This document shows, piece by piece, positions 13,301 through 24,568 of a stretch of DNA of 64,000 nucleotides. This DNA is from Atrichornis clamosus (lineage: Eukaryota > Chordata > Aves > Passeriformes > Menuridae): positions 63,118 through 127,117 of the forward strand of contig WBMZ01003284.1 of the NCBI GenBank assembly GCA_013400975.1. The letters are read 5' to 3'. How positions within the stretch are numbered: the stretch's first letter is position 1; each line of letters opens with the position of its first letter. The position numbers and the translations under genes are program-made. Under the pieces are notes generated by a model. It searched no databases. It was not told the DNA's origin and saw only the letters and a list, made by a program, of their open reading frames with translations.

Positions 13301-15919
13301 TAGAACATAACCATTTGTTTTTAACTGGTTACTTATTTAAATAATTTAAAATGTTTTGCTCTTGGGGATATTTTATATTCTTAGAAGAAACAGTAGAAAA
13401 GTCCTATATTTAGTTATGTGCTTCATGAGCTGTGCATTTATCTGAAAAGTTTATTTGCAGTTTAAACATAGATTATTTTTAAATTTGCACAAAATATTTG
13501 TTATTTAGATTGGATGAGTATGAAGTGAAGGTATAGACACCCTCAATGCATGCTTTTTCTTCAACAATTTGGAACTGATGGAGTTGTTTTCTCAGAAATA
13601 TTTCTTCACTAATTTTTCTCTGCATTTAAAAGCACTGAGCTAGAAATTGAACATTATAGTAAACCAAAGTGTTTCCTTAATATCAAACTTTAAAATGTAA
13701 TTAAAGTAGTAACAAGTCATGGAGAAATTGTCGCTGTGCTGTCCAGCGCTGGGCACTGAAATATTATAAGCTCTGCTTTCATAATGCTGCCTTTCAAAAA
13801 CCCCTATCTGTAGTTATCTTAAAATTTGAGTGCTTTCTAGAACACCTGATTTAAAGTTTCTCAGGAGAATATACTGTTTCAATCAGATAGTTTTTATAGA
13901 GTACACGGTAAAAAAAAAATCCTTACAATTCCCCGTTATCTTTGTCTTTTTAAAATGGGAGTGAGAATGCAGAGGATAATGACTTATGCTTGAATGCAGT
14001 TCAAAGGATTTTGTGTTTTATTGATAAACATATGCATCTATATATTTTAAAGCAGGCAGAGGTATGTGTTTATTTGTTATTAAGTTAACCAAAAGCTGTT
14101 AGATTTCCCTCACCAAGATTTAGCAAGTTTGTCCTACTTGCATGTTACTGATAAATATCAAATCCAGCTCAAATAGTAATCAGGATGACTGAAACAGCAT
14201 CTTTTTCTGACTTAATCTGTCTAAACAGGTAAGGATGTATTAAAAAAAAAAAATCTAAAGACCTTACTATACCTTCAGCTTCCCTGCTGATGCCTGACAA
14301 CTTTTTAAAACAATTTTTAAGCTGGGGTTGTAAAGGTGGGAAGAGAGTAAAAGCTCTTTTCAGCTTCAGATGATCAGTGAGAACTGCGACATGATGGTCA
14401 AGCTTCTCTTAACTCTTAAGGGTGTCCTTCATAGTTCAAAAGTATGTTCAAACACTCAAATATGTTTGAGGTGCACACTGGTGGAGGTGGGAGTTATGTC
14501 TCTGGTAGTACTGAAGTTTTTCAGAGTTGCTAACAGGTGATACCCACTTCTGTAAGTGAATCCACAAACGGCGTTACAAACTAGGGACTAAAATGTTTAT
14601 TTATTGCATGTACAGGAACCTACAACAGTGTCCACAGAGACAGCAGCAGTTTCTATTTTTATTTCATGTTCTTACTACTTGTTACAAACTTGAAACTTCT
14701 TTCACAGAATGGAAAATACCTAATAACTAGAAAATTGGTAATATGGTCTATTCATACCCCCTAGAAATACGTGCTCTCTAAAAATCAATACAATAAACTT
14801 GCTTGTTCATTATCTGACTAGTAAAGTGTTCTGTCTCAATAGGATTTCATTTGCCCTGGGTAGGTCATCCAGGAGAATCAGAGACCTAGTTAACTACTAC
14901 ATTTTCCTTTGATTCTTACTTTGTGAGTAATGATAAAATATGTTTAACTATCAATTTTCTCATATGAAAATAACACAAATGCATTTGAATGCATCTCTTG
15001 TACGGATTTTTTTTCTCGCCTGGGCTGTAAAGATGTTGTTAATTTAAAGGTACAAGATCAATCTATTACTTATTATTTGTAATTTTCAAACAGTGACAAC
15101 ATCTCTGAATACCCAGAATAGGGCATTTTTCTGTCCTTCTGGTTTGGTTTCCCTAATTTCTTTTATGAAGTAATTTTAATAGACTAGGTCAGTCTGACAA
15201 AACTATTTTGCAAAGTAAATTAAGTATATTTTGTGGCAGTACAGAGATCTCATAAAGGGTTGAATCTTCCAGCACTTTCCCTTGTAAGGAAAGTAAGGTC
15301 ATATATGTGTGAATTTGCTCTTGTGCCAGAGTTGGAATGCGTAGGTAGGATACATATGCACATATTTCAAGTACTGGAAAATAAATCAATGTAAAATAGC
15401 AATTATTTAAGGTAGGGCATAGTCTTGGCATATTTCTAGGCAGCATTTAGCATCTGTGGGCTTTATCAGAGCAAAAAAGTACTACTGTAAATTAGCACAA
15501 ATTAGTTTCACGTAAAGTTGATTTTTTGACTATAAAATATAGATTTGATCTCTAAACCTGTATTTTCCAGTATTCAGTGCCAAATCTTCACCTCATGTGT
15601 GGATAAAATGTTTCTGCTTTAGTTGGCAAAACACTTATTTCTACAAGAGGAAGATGTAGCCTACATCAAAAACATCCTGATTTCTCGACAGCTTTCAGCA
15701 CTTAACACGTCTCTAAGCATGTACTGGAAAACTGCTTGGGAGGAGATGTATGTACATGCATCTTACCCCAAAACACTCTAGAAACTGATTAATCTGTTTT
15801 GTTAATCAAAGATTTCATCTTCACAGTATAGCACAGCCAGATTAGTAAAGCTGTGATGGTGGGACACAGGATAATTTGCTAAGTAAAGTCAAAATTAATG
15901 GCAAATAAAATCAGTTTCC
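10301..15919. other. AT-rich, repeat-poor block, possibly regulatory
   Basis: Over 5 kb of AT-rich sequence with no CR1, SINE or MITE that I can recognise and very few open frames. Homeodomain-type cores (TAATTA, ATTAAT) are very frequent, as expected from base composition. Blocks free of repeats with this texture are often rich in conserved non-coding elements in vertebrate gene deserts. That is inference, since no alignment was available. Confidence 0.4.
12662..12681. repeat. 20-bp perfect inverted repeat (9-bp arms, 2-nt spacer)
   Basis: AAATGGTTT, then CC, then AAACCATTT. The arms are exact reverse complements. Function unknown. Confidence 0.85.
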
Positions 15920-16560
15920 CTTTGTGGTTATTTCCAGCCAGCTGCATCCAAATATAAAAGAACTATCAAAGGGAGATACCCATTAATTATTAACTCAGAA
16001 CAACTTCAGAAAGCACTTCTTAAACCTCCATTGACATCATCCTGACAGGCTCCTAATCTCGGAAAGTTGTTGGTAAGAGTTGCATTAGGCTCAGCATGCC
16101 ACCAATTCTGGCTGGAACAACTGCAACTCGAGATGTGCTGCAGCAGGGATAGGAACACATGGGACAAACTGCGGTCTCTTAAGACATCTGTGAGTAACAT
16201 TTACAGCACAACACGCTGTATAATTCCCCACATAGCTCTACCTCTGCTGTCAGCATAATAGAGTTGTCAGCAGCCTAATTGCAAGATGCAATATGTAGGG
16301 GGGTCATCCAAAAAAAAAGAAATCTCAGTGGAAAGTAACACAAATCAGCTGTCATTATTATAAAGCTGGACCAACCTTTGGCTAAACCATTTAAACCTCC
16401 AGATTAATCCCTAGATTTATCTTTATAGATTGGATCAAACTCAAAAGTTTGACTGCAGATGAAAGAGGAACTTCAAAACGAAGGCTATCATTTATGCCCA
16501 TTAGACAATGCATTCGGCTAATGATCTACAACACACATTAGCCTGGAAACAGTGGGTTTA
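15920..16560. promoter_or_regulatory. Candidate conserved non-coding element
   Basis: Repeat-free segment with several transcription-factor-like motifs: a RUNX-type TGTGGTT at about 15922, ATTAATTATTAA near 15983, AGATTAATCC (OTX/PITX-type TAATCC) near 16400, and a GGCTAATG/CATTAGCC hairpin near 16516. The sequence is more balanced in composition than its AT-rich flanks and lacks homopolymer decay, as conserved enhancers often do. The call rests on texture and motif density only. Two opposed frames of about 64 codons (16006-16200 minus, 16067-16258 plus) are not convincing as coding. Confidence 0.35.
16516..16543. repeat. 8-bp inverted repeat around homeodomain-like cores
   Basis: GGCTAATG at 16516-16523 and its exact reverse complement CATTAGCC at 16536-16543, separated by 12 nt. 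Each arm contains a TAAT/ATTA homeodomain core. Confidence 0.8.
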
Positions 16561-19500
16561 AGGCTTAACTGTTGCATCTTTTTTTTTCTTTTCATATTAT
16601 ACTTCACCTGTTATTTCCATCTTTTGTTTCTTAAAACATTTTTGTCAGAAGGTGGATTTTTTTTAAAACTGAAGATTGTATTAATTTCTGCCTTTCCGTC
16701 TCTGCCAACTTATGATTAAATATTTAATCTGGAAGTTAACTTGGAAAGAGCTTATTTGATTATATGGCATCAGTAGATCTCTTTATTGCAAAATGTATAT
16801 GCTAAATCAAGCAGTTAAATTCCTTTGAATAGTTTTTTAGAATTTTATGCCACTGATAAAAAACAAGCAGCAAAAACATCCAAACAATTAAAACCAACCA
16901 GTGATGGAAAAAAAGGTAATTCGGTGCATTGGGTTGGGTTTTATAATGGTCATCTGAAATTACTAAATTTATTCTTATGTATGTTAAAAACTTGACATCA
17001 TGAGGCTATTCTAACTCCATTGTTTCTTTTTTGTTTTAAAAAAACCAAGCAAACTCAATCAAAGCTATCCAGCCCCCTGCTCCCCCCTGCTGAACAGAAC
17101 AGGCCAGTAGTTTTTATTCTTAAAAAAAAAAAAAGATACTAGCCGTTCTCTCATCTTATGGGGAGACATTTAAATTTAGAGTAATTACAAGACAACAATA
17201 AGCAGCACTGAGCATGAATGACAAAATGCAGCTCAACTTGATGTTTTAATGCAGTTTCCCCCTCTCATCAGGGATATTAACCCTTCTGACTACTTCACTA
17301 AAGATTCTTACTCTCATTTCCCAGACCATAATATGAAAGACAGCTTATCAGAATATTACTGGTTAATAAACATGGATGAATGAGCAATGAGCTCAAGTAT
17401 ATATTTTTCATATACTACCTCAAATTTCAAGGCTCTGTATTTCTTGCTGTATATGATATAGGCCTTTCAAGGAGCCAGGCAACAGATCTGTTAGAATTGC
17501 TGCTGGCTGGATGTAAAGAAGGGAAAAGCAAGTTTACTGCCTTATCTCAGTCAAAATAATTAGAGTTTCAAGTAAACTAGAATCAATATAATTTCCTCTT
17601 TTAAAAAATGGTTTCCTACCTTTGCTGGCCTGTTTCATCTGTTTCAATAAAGGTGCAACTTTTATTGATGCTTCTGCTCATCCTATGTTTTCATCAGTGT
17701 GAAACCTAAAATGCTCTTTGCCTAAAGTGTAGGTTAATATAATAGCTACTTGAAGCAGGAAACCTCTGCTATGTGTCTATAGTTGTCTTTATTTGGGCCT
17801 GTGCAGCATTTTGTTTGTCCTCTAGCCTTTTACGGCAGCTGGACCCTGACCTTCAAGTTCTTAAAAAGGCGGGGGGGGAAAGTATTCTTTTCAGATTCCA
17901 AGTTCCTCCCTTTTTACCCTCCCACTGACACTGTCCCATTCAATACTAGAGATAACTTTATTCATCTATACATCATTGTATCAAATTCAATAGGCAAACT
18001 GCTTCAACATGCTTCAGAGCTGGACAGGGCAGTAATGTCTTCATTTTTTCTTAATGCAATGAGTTTCTTATCGCAGTCCTTTCAAGCACAAAACAAACAC
18101 TGTAACAAAAAAATGATCTCCAAGTTTTTCCCACCCCGTTATTTCGCCATGGGCTTATTTCTTTTTTCCATCTCTTAGTGGAGAGCTACAGATACAAAGA
18201 TATAAAACTGATTATATGCATATCTACCTAACAGGAGTTTAAAAGGAAACTGGGGGGGAAATCTTTTATAATTAAATACTATGTTGAGAAGATTTACTTC
18301 AGGCTCACACCAAGAGCAAGGAAGTAATTTGTTCCTGAATCAGCTCTCATCCTTTAAGCAGGACACCAAAATTAAGTGGCATCTAGAAAAGCCAGTAGAA
18401 ATGTCATGCCAACTGCAAATCTGGCTGATCACTATCTGGAAAAGACAGATCTTTTTTCCCAGCTATGGTCAGTGTGAATTTATACACCCAGTCTGTCACT
18501 AGCTGCCAGGCTTGACTTTAAGCCAATGACAGCAGCTCCATGGATGTTAGCAGAGTTCCAGCAGCAAGAAGTCCAGCTTTTCCTTGTTGTTCTGAATCCT
18601 GCTCACCTGAAGATGAGTTTAAAGGAAGGGAATTGAATGCTTGTCCCACGTGTTCATGTTGTAGTGTGGTTTAAGCTCGTTGGCTGAGCTCAAAAAAAAA
18701 TATGCTATGAACGTACTGATAAGAGGAATAGATCAGTATTTTAATGAATTACTTCAAAGGTTTTGTAGTGTCTTTTTATTGTAGCATGAAATATATAATA
18801 TTAGGATACCCAAGTCAAGCTCATGTCTCATTGACATCTTTGTCTTTTAAATGGAAAGTAAGGCTGGAGGGGAAAAAGTTGGTTAAAATACAGAACTTCT
18901 GAAGTGCTTAAACCAGCTAATGGTACTAGATCTCATTTTAGATTCCAGGGATGAAAAAGAAAGAAATAAAAAAATCAGACTTACATCCCTGACTGGGTGT
19001 TTTCCACTATAGGCCCTACATGTTTATGTAGAGGGTATTGCGAACGTTTGGAGGGATTTGGGAGTTTCAAAAGGAAGAAGTTTATACATTAGTGCTGCAA
19101 GTTGCAAAACACTGTTGATATTCAAATGTTTATTGTGTAAAATCTGGGATAAGCTTCAGCATGAGAGCTCCTTTAAGTGCCTACAACTATTGCTAATTCC
19201 CCTCAGCATTGAGGCTTGCACAAAGGCCTTAATCCAATTCCACTTTTTTTTTTTCAGAAAGCCTATGCTATTTTCTCTCACATAAACTAACAACACTATC
19301 CCATCACACTGCAGAATGGGTCAAAGAAAAAGGGCTCTGTGTTTATACTTCACCAACACTTTGTGTTTCTTGGCCAAGTATGGCAAGAAACTTTAAGTGG
19401 GTCCCCCAGGCCCCACGTCATCTTTAGAAAGAAAAATAAGCCTTCAGAGATTGAAAACACACTATTTTAGGCACTAAAAAACCTATGAAATGTCAACTAT

Positions 19501-20388
19501 TCTTTTAATCACTATTCCTGAAAAGAAATTGATCACTCCAGCCTCATTCTTCCAGCTCTGATTTAAAATATGAAACACGGGAATTGCTTTGATAGGACAG
19601 TGTATTCTACCTAATGTATAAAATCCTTGGAGATATTTTAAGAGTGTTCTCAGATACAAGCATTTGTGTGTACACATTTTATTCTACTACAACATGGGTA
19701 CCTACCCATCAAAATGGCTTAAAGCAATAAGTTCCATCCAGGAAAAGAAGGTTTATAAGGTCTCTAGGATTACTTTTATGAAGTGCAAAAGTAACTGTCT
19801 TTCTTTATAAAGCATATTTGTAAAATTCACCAGTAACCTGTCCTGTATAGGAGATCCAAATCCAGCTCCAAGTGGTCCAGGTATTCCCTGTATATAAATC
19901 TTCACTTATTTCTGACAATTCCAGCAGTGTTGTCAAGGTTTAAACAACAACAAAGACTGAGCTGCTTTGAGGATTGACCTTCCACTAGCAGGAGGGGAGA
20001 GGCTGGTCTGGTTCCCATCTGATCATTTATGAAACCCTACAACAAGAATTCTGCTATAACTAGGGAGGATGCTAAAATGCCAGAGCATAAACGTGCCTTT
20101 TAAAAGGAAAAAAAAAAGGGGGGGTTGTTCCAAGAAAGAATTAAAATTTATTTTTAAATCAGGGCTACCTCATTAATAGCACGAGAACCCAGGTATAGCA
20201 CCAGTTGTGGTAATTTAGACAGCATCAATTGCAGTCTCCAGAGTAAGCTCATAGTTATGTTGTCCCAGAAGGAGTAAGAGGAATTCAGCCTGGAAGGGGA
20301 ATCACTTAGTGAAGTCTTTGACAAGGTGGAAGTTATTCTCCCATCACAGTGACTTTGCTCTTGAACATGTGTCTTAGTGGCCAAGATA
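16561..20388. other. AT-rich non-coding stretch, no gene seen
   Basis: Single-copy AT-rich sequence. The longest frame (17783-18178, plus, 131 codons) has no recognisable domain, and I see no clear splice borders for it. A pyrimidine tract ending in CAG at about 19257 and a G8 run near 17867 are noted. No repeat family recognised. Confidence 0.5.
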
Positions 20389-20400
20389 AATCTTCCTGTG

Positions 20401-20453
<53 letters not shown>

Positions 20454-20570
20454 NTTTTTTGCTCCTCTCTGATTGCTTTTTACAGCAACTACAGCGAGTG
20501 CTGTACACTTGAATGAGTTTCAAACACTTTTTTCATGAGTTATATTAAATACACTTAATCTTCCTGTGGG
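20389..20570 (-). mobile_element. Poly(A)-tailed retro-insertion with 14-bp target-site duplication
   Basis: The 14-mer AATCTTCCTGTGGG occurs at 20389-20402 and again at 20557-20570. Between the copies lie a poly(T) run from 20405 to 20460 (broken by one N at 20454) and 96 nt of unique sequence (20461-20556). Read on the minus strand this is a 5'-truncated transcript of about 96 nt, a poly(A) tail of about 55 nt, and flanking direct repeats: the standard signature of target-primed retroposition. I do not recognise the 96-nt source; it has no canonical AATAAA close to the tail. CR1, the main bird LINE, does not leave poly(A) tails, so this is unusual for a bird. The long undecayed tail suggests a young insertion. 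Alternatives are a local duplication with T-tract expansion, or an assembly artefact at the N. Confidence 0.6.
20405..20460. repeat. Poly(T) tract with one undetermined base
   Basis: An uninterrupted T run apart from a single N at 20454. It is by far the longest homopolymer in the window and holds its only N, so the true length is uncertain. Confidence 0.95.
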
Positions 20571-21905
20571 TTTTGCTTCCCTGAAGAGTTTGAGTTTGTT
20601 CCGGGGACCTGTTTCACCTCCACCTCTTTGAGGGTTTGTCCCCACGGGGGCACTCAGGAGGGGAGGAAGGAGGTGCTGCCCTCCTGGCTTGCACTGCCCC
20701 CTACAGCCACGAGAGCCCAGAGCAGTGCCCAGCTCCCATTTCCCCCAGCAGGGTTAGGACGGTGGGAGATTCTCACAGATGTGAGGAGCAGGAACTCTAA
20801 AGTCTGTGTAGTCCGTGTTGTGCATAGGTATGAGGCTGAAGCAGAGCTTTCCAGCACATCCACAGGTTGCTTGTGAACTTATGTGAACTTAATCCACTGT
20901 TTTATCAGGATGTGATAAGATGCTGGAGAGGGATGGTGGCTGCTTTGAGACACTATTTCTTATCAAGTACTGAAGGGGTAGTTCATTTCCTTCAGCACTT
21001 TTTCTGAAGTAATTCATGTATTTCCATGGGCTCTTCTCTCCGGAAGCCTTTTGGATCATATTATACCTATTAGCACACATGGATTAACTGAGTGCTGAAA
21101 TCACACTTTGAGGGTTTGGCTTCTTTCTGAATGGCTTGAAAAGCTATAGCTGTAAGAGGGTTTTATGTGTTGGGGTTAAAATGGTCTTGCATACATAGCT
21201 AACACAAGATTTAATTATCACCTGGGTCCTCTATAATTTAGTTTGAGCTTTATGGCAGGGCACAGCCTTGTTTTTTTTTCCACCAGAACTTGTCCTTAAA
21301 AGGCACCTTTCTGGAACATCATCTTTTTCTTTTGTTTTATCCTTCATGAAAAATATACCTGTGCATAAAACTCCCTAATATGCTCCTGTGAAGCACATAC
21401 ATTAAAGCTAAGCCCCCAAATAATTCAGAAAAGGCACCAAAATTCTTCTTGAAATTTTCATTTTGCTATACTACAGAAGTTAAATTAAACACATACATTT
21501 TATAGCCACAAACACATGAAGAAAAGTTCATTTTAACCCAGGAAATAAAAAAATCTGTGCTTTTTTTCTTTTTTTTTTTAGGATCATCAAATGACTAAAT
21601 CTTTCTAGTGAGAGATTAATTTCTTCTGTATTGTGCTGTGTGCAGTGCTTATTGTGGAGAATTTATAAGAGTTGATATTTTAGTTGACTGACAAGTCTCT
21701 CGATGTATTTAACAACTTTAATTATACTTGTCATTTTCAAAATGAGTGAAGAAATGTACAAAACCAACAGAAATATGTCAGTTGGTTATTAGTTACAGCA
21801 AAGTCTCTCTTTTATCTCTCTTCTCTCGGGTGGAAACCATCCTTTCTATTAAATAGGGAGTCAGTTCAAAAACTTGAGACCCATCACTGTCTTCAGGGTT
21901 TTTAA
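20571..21905. other. Non-coding stretch, locally GC-rich at 20.6-20.85 kb
   Basis: 20600-20830 is GC-rich, with opposed frames of 82 codons (plus) and 69 codons (minus) that look like chance. A strong pyrimidine tract ending in TAG at 21579-21581 resembles a plus-strand splice acceptor, but no exon follows convincingly. A possible minus-strand ATTAAA polyadenylation hexamer lies at 21722-21717, downstream of the candidate exon described next. Confidence 0.45.
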
Positions 21906-22112
21906 TTACTCCTCTGCCTTTTTCTCTTTCTTTTGGATTGTCGCTGTGTTAGATGACTTCTGCGTTTTCAGATTTCCTCCCTGCCTTGCTGTCAGCATGC
22001 AGCGTCTTTCCTTTATCATGTCATACAATTCAGATCTCTGATTGCCTCGTTTGGGTGCCATACTTGCTCTGTAAGCGTGTCCCTTGTGAGGGGGAATGTG
22101 CCTTGTCATCAT
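21906..22112 (-). CDS. Candidate short terminal coding exon, function unknown
   Basis: The minus-strand frame starting at 22112 encodes 68 residues and ends with a stop at 21906. Its composition is more protein-like than the other frames here: evenly mixed polar and charged residues with a basic core around 'MAPKRGNQRSELYDMIKERR' and a Lys/Glu-rich C terminus ending KKEKKAEE. Just upstream on the minus strand is a C/T-rich tract (about 22115-22140) that could serve as a polypyrimidine tract. An AG at about 22103, just inside the frame, could then be the acceptor, in which case the true exon starts there and the apparent ATG is not the start. An ATTAAA hexamer lies about 190 nt past the stop. 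I do not recognise the protein family. No partner exon or donor was identified, so this may be chance, a pseudogene fragment or a lncRNA exon. Confidence 0.25.
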   Translation of the reverse strand: MMTRHIPPHKGHAYRASMAPKRGNQRSELYDMIKERRCMLTARQGGNLKTQKSSNTATIQKKEKKAEE

Positions 22113-23289
22113 GAGAGAAGGAAGGGAGAAACAAGCGGTGGTACTGGGAGCAAGGAATTAAAGTGAGGAAACATGGAGGAAATGGTGGGTGGGTTTGCTG
22201 CCAGCTAAAAATATGTTCCCTAGGCCTCACCAGTACTTGTTAAGGTGAATATCTTACTATTTTAGAAATCAGCTTTCTTTAAAGTCTGCATTTTCCTTTC
22301 CCCTCTATTTGTGGCTCGGTCTTTCTTGCACATGCAGATTCTTTCTGTTGTCACTCCCCTACTTCACTGAAAGGTTTCCGTGAAATGTAGGTGTCTTAAA
22401 GGGTTTCCTTTTGGCCTGGCATGATGCTTGGAGGTTCCTTCTTTGAGCACTGGAGGTTTGGATCTAATATCAAAGGGTTTAAAGCTAATGATTTTAAGTA
22501 TGGTTGAATTTTATTGCTCCTCTGGTGGGCTAAAACCTTCAGCAACTCTTTGACCTCTTCCCAGTCAATCCAATTCCATCTAATACTCTGTGACTAATAT
22601 GGTGGATATTTAATCTACTTTGCTGCTGAAATTACTTTTAGAGTCACTTTTTTCCTTAAATCTTCCTCTTTAGAGAAATTGCTGATTGTAAGCTCTAAAT
22701 ATGTTGCACACTACCACATAGATTTTTAAAGAAAAAGCTTTTTTGTTAGTAAAAGAAAATGAAGAGATGTAATTTCTTTTAATAACATAAATGAAATGAG
22801 GGGATATAATTATATTACGAAAGCAAAAGCCAGATAAAAATGAAAAATTGACAGAAACCTCTCTGCTGATGCTGGTAATAGAGATACCATGATAAATAGC
22901 CACACCTTAGCCAAATATTTCCTATAATGTAAATAAGCTTTGAAAAGAAAATTAAAGAAATCTCCTAAAGACAGTATTTCCACCCTCTAGACAGTGCTTA
23001 GTTAAAATTTGGAATATGGATCTTTTGCTGTAAGTAGTACCAAGAAACTGTGCTGAGTTTTTCTTATACCATATTTTTTTTCTTAAAAAGTGATGAAACT
23101 GAATAGTTGAGGCCACAGTTAAAAATTCACCATAGTGCCTGTGCTACTTGGCTGCTTTTCCCTGTTTTCATCTCTTAAGACATCCAGCTTGCAAGGATTC
23201 TGCACTGTGCAAGCGTGAGCAAAAGGGATTTGCTTATCTGATTTATGTGAGGACCCACCAAATTGGGTCATGGATAACGATCTCTACAT
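22113..23289. other. Non-coding stretch, no feature seen
   Basis: Single-copy sequence with no repeat or convincing frame. The part nearest 22113 is pyrimidine-rich on the minus strand (see the candidate exon). Confidence 0.5.
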
Positions 23290-23424
23290 CCACAATCCTG
23301 TGCCTTATAATTTAGTCATGGGCAAAGGCACATTGAATTCAATGGGTCTGAGTAATTTGAATTTAATGGAATTATTTATATGCCTGAAATTAGGCGTTTA
23401 GGCAAGTTTTTGCAGGATTGTGGC
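23290..23424. mobile_element. Palindromic MITE-like ancient element
   Basis: The left end CCACAATCCTGTGCC and the right end TTTTTGCAGGATTGTGGC are near-perfect inverted repeats, and the centre holds the palindromic core CATTGAATTCAATGG. About 135 bp in all, this is a self-complementary element of the type common in sauropsid genomes (inverted arms with an 'attga(c/a)ttcaatggg' centre). I cannot name the family from memory with certainty. No internal coding capacity. Confidence 0.65.
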
Positions 23425-24426
23425 ATTAATCTTTTCCATATGCAACCTGCCTAAGTGTGCCACTGCATCAGGTGAAGCAAGACAGAGCTCGGGTCTCAAC
23501 TTTCTCTCTGAATCCAGAGCAGGCTGATATAATAGCAAGGGTGAAATGAGATTTCTGGTCACAGTCTAACTACCAAGCAAGATGTACTTACTGTACCTGT
23601 GAAAGTTGAGGCTTCTACTGCAAAGAATGGAAAGAGGAATCTGAATTCTCTTGCCTGCCCGTAACACCAAGAATATTATTGGTGCAATAACATGATGCTA
23701 AATTAAGGGTAGAAGTGAGAACAAATCTTTGAACTGTTTGAAGAGTGAATCTCAAAGCAACCTGAGAATAAGAACAATGGTGGAAACAGAGATGAACCCT
23801 CAAGCCAGACAGTTCTTGCTGTAGGATTAGCCTGTGAAAAGGAATGTGTGGTCTGCAGGAGTTGGGATATAGATTGGTGATCCAGCTCAGTTTTCCTAAA
23901 AAGTTATGTCAAGGGATGAGATGCATTAAAGTAACAGTAATGGAAAGGATTGTGCTCTACTACTCTCGTAAGTAAGTGAAGGACTTCACTCTTCAGAGCT
24001 GTCCATATGGCAAATTTCACATGCGCTAAAATTAAGAGAGGGGTGAGGTGACCCAGCCCACATGTAATAAACATCCGTCCCACTTTGCATGGAAGTGTGT
24101 GCTGAGGGAGTTGGCGGAGAGCCTGGGGCGTTCGGAGATACAGCCTTTCTTAAACAGGGACCCTGGCTCACAGGAGCAGGAGGCAGGCCTGGGATGTCTT
24201 TAGAGCACATTCTGTATTGGAAATACCCGGGATCTGTGGATTTCCTGGAAAAAAACTCCCAGTAAGAGTACTTAGCTGCTGACAAGAGTACTAATTGCTA
24301 CTGGAGAGCATAAAGGATCGGCTGGTGTTGAGATGGACACCAAGGGATTATTGTGTGGGTCCTACCAGATGACTTGCCCTGCAGACTGCTGCAGCTAAAG
24401 GCATAGCTTTGTTCTTCTGTCTGTAA
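23425..24426. other. Non-coding stretch, no feature seen
   Basis: Single-copy sequence. The frame at 23986-24285 (minus, 99 codons) is not recognised and is judged chance. Confidence 0.5.
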
Positions 24427-24568
24427 AATCATGCAATCATGGAATGGCTTGGGTTGGAAGGGACCTTAAATGTCATCCCCTTCCAACCCACACCTTCCAC
24501 CAGGCCAGGTTGCTCCAAGCCCTGTCCAACCTGTCCTTGAACCCTTCCAGAGACAGGGCATCCCCCAC
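24427..24568 (-). mobile_element. CR1 LINE 3' end, minus strand
   Basis: Begins AATCATGCAATCATGGAATG, the reverse complement of the CR1 3'-terminal repeat, followed by 'ggttggaagggaccttaaa', 'ccaggttgctccaagccctg' and 'tccaacctgtccttgaaccc'. This is the last 140 bp or so of CR1 with severe 5' truncation. The close match to the typical CR1 3' end suggests a younger copy than the one at 395. The opposed frames of about 75 codons over it are repeat-derived. Confidence 0.93.

Noticed and set aside
17783..18178. 131-codon plus-strand frame as a gene
   Set aside because: No domain seen, no clear exon borders, and it contains translated low-complexity sequence (GGGKVFF from a G run).
20389..20570. 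Mitochondrial insertion or known small RNA as source of the insert
   Set aside because: The 96 nt do not match any mitochondrial or small-RNA sequence I can recall; left as unknown.
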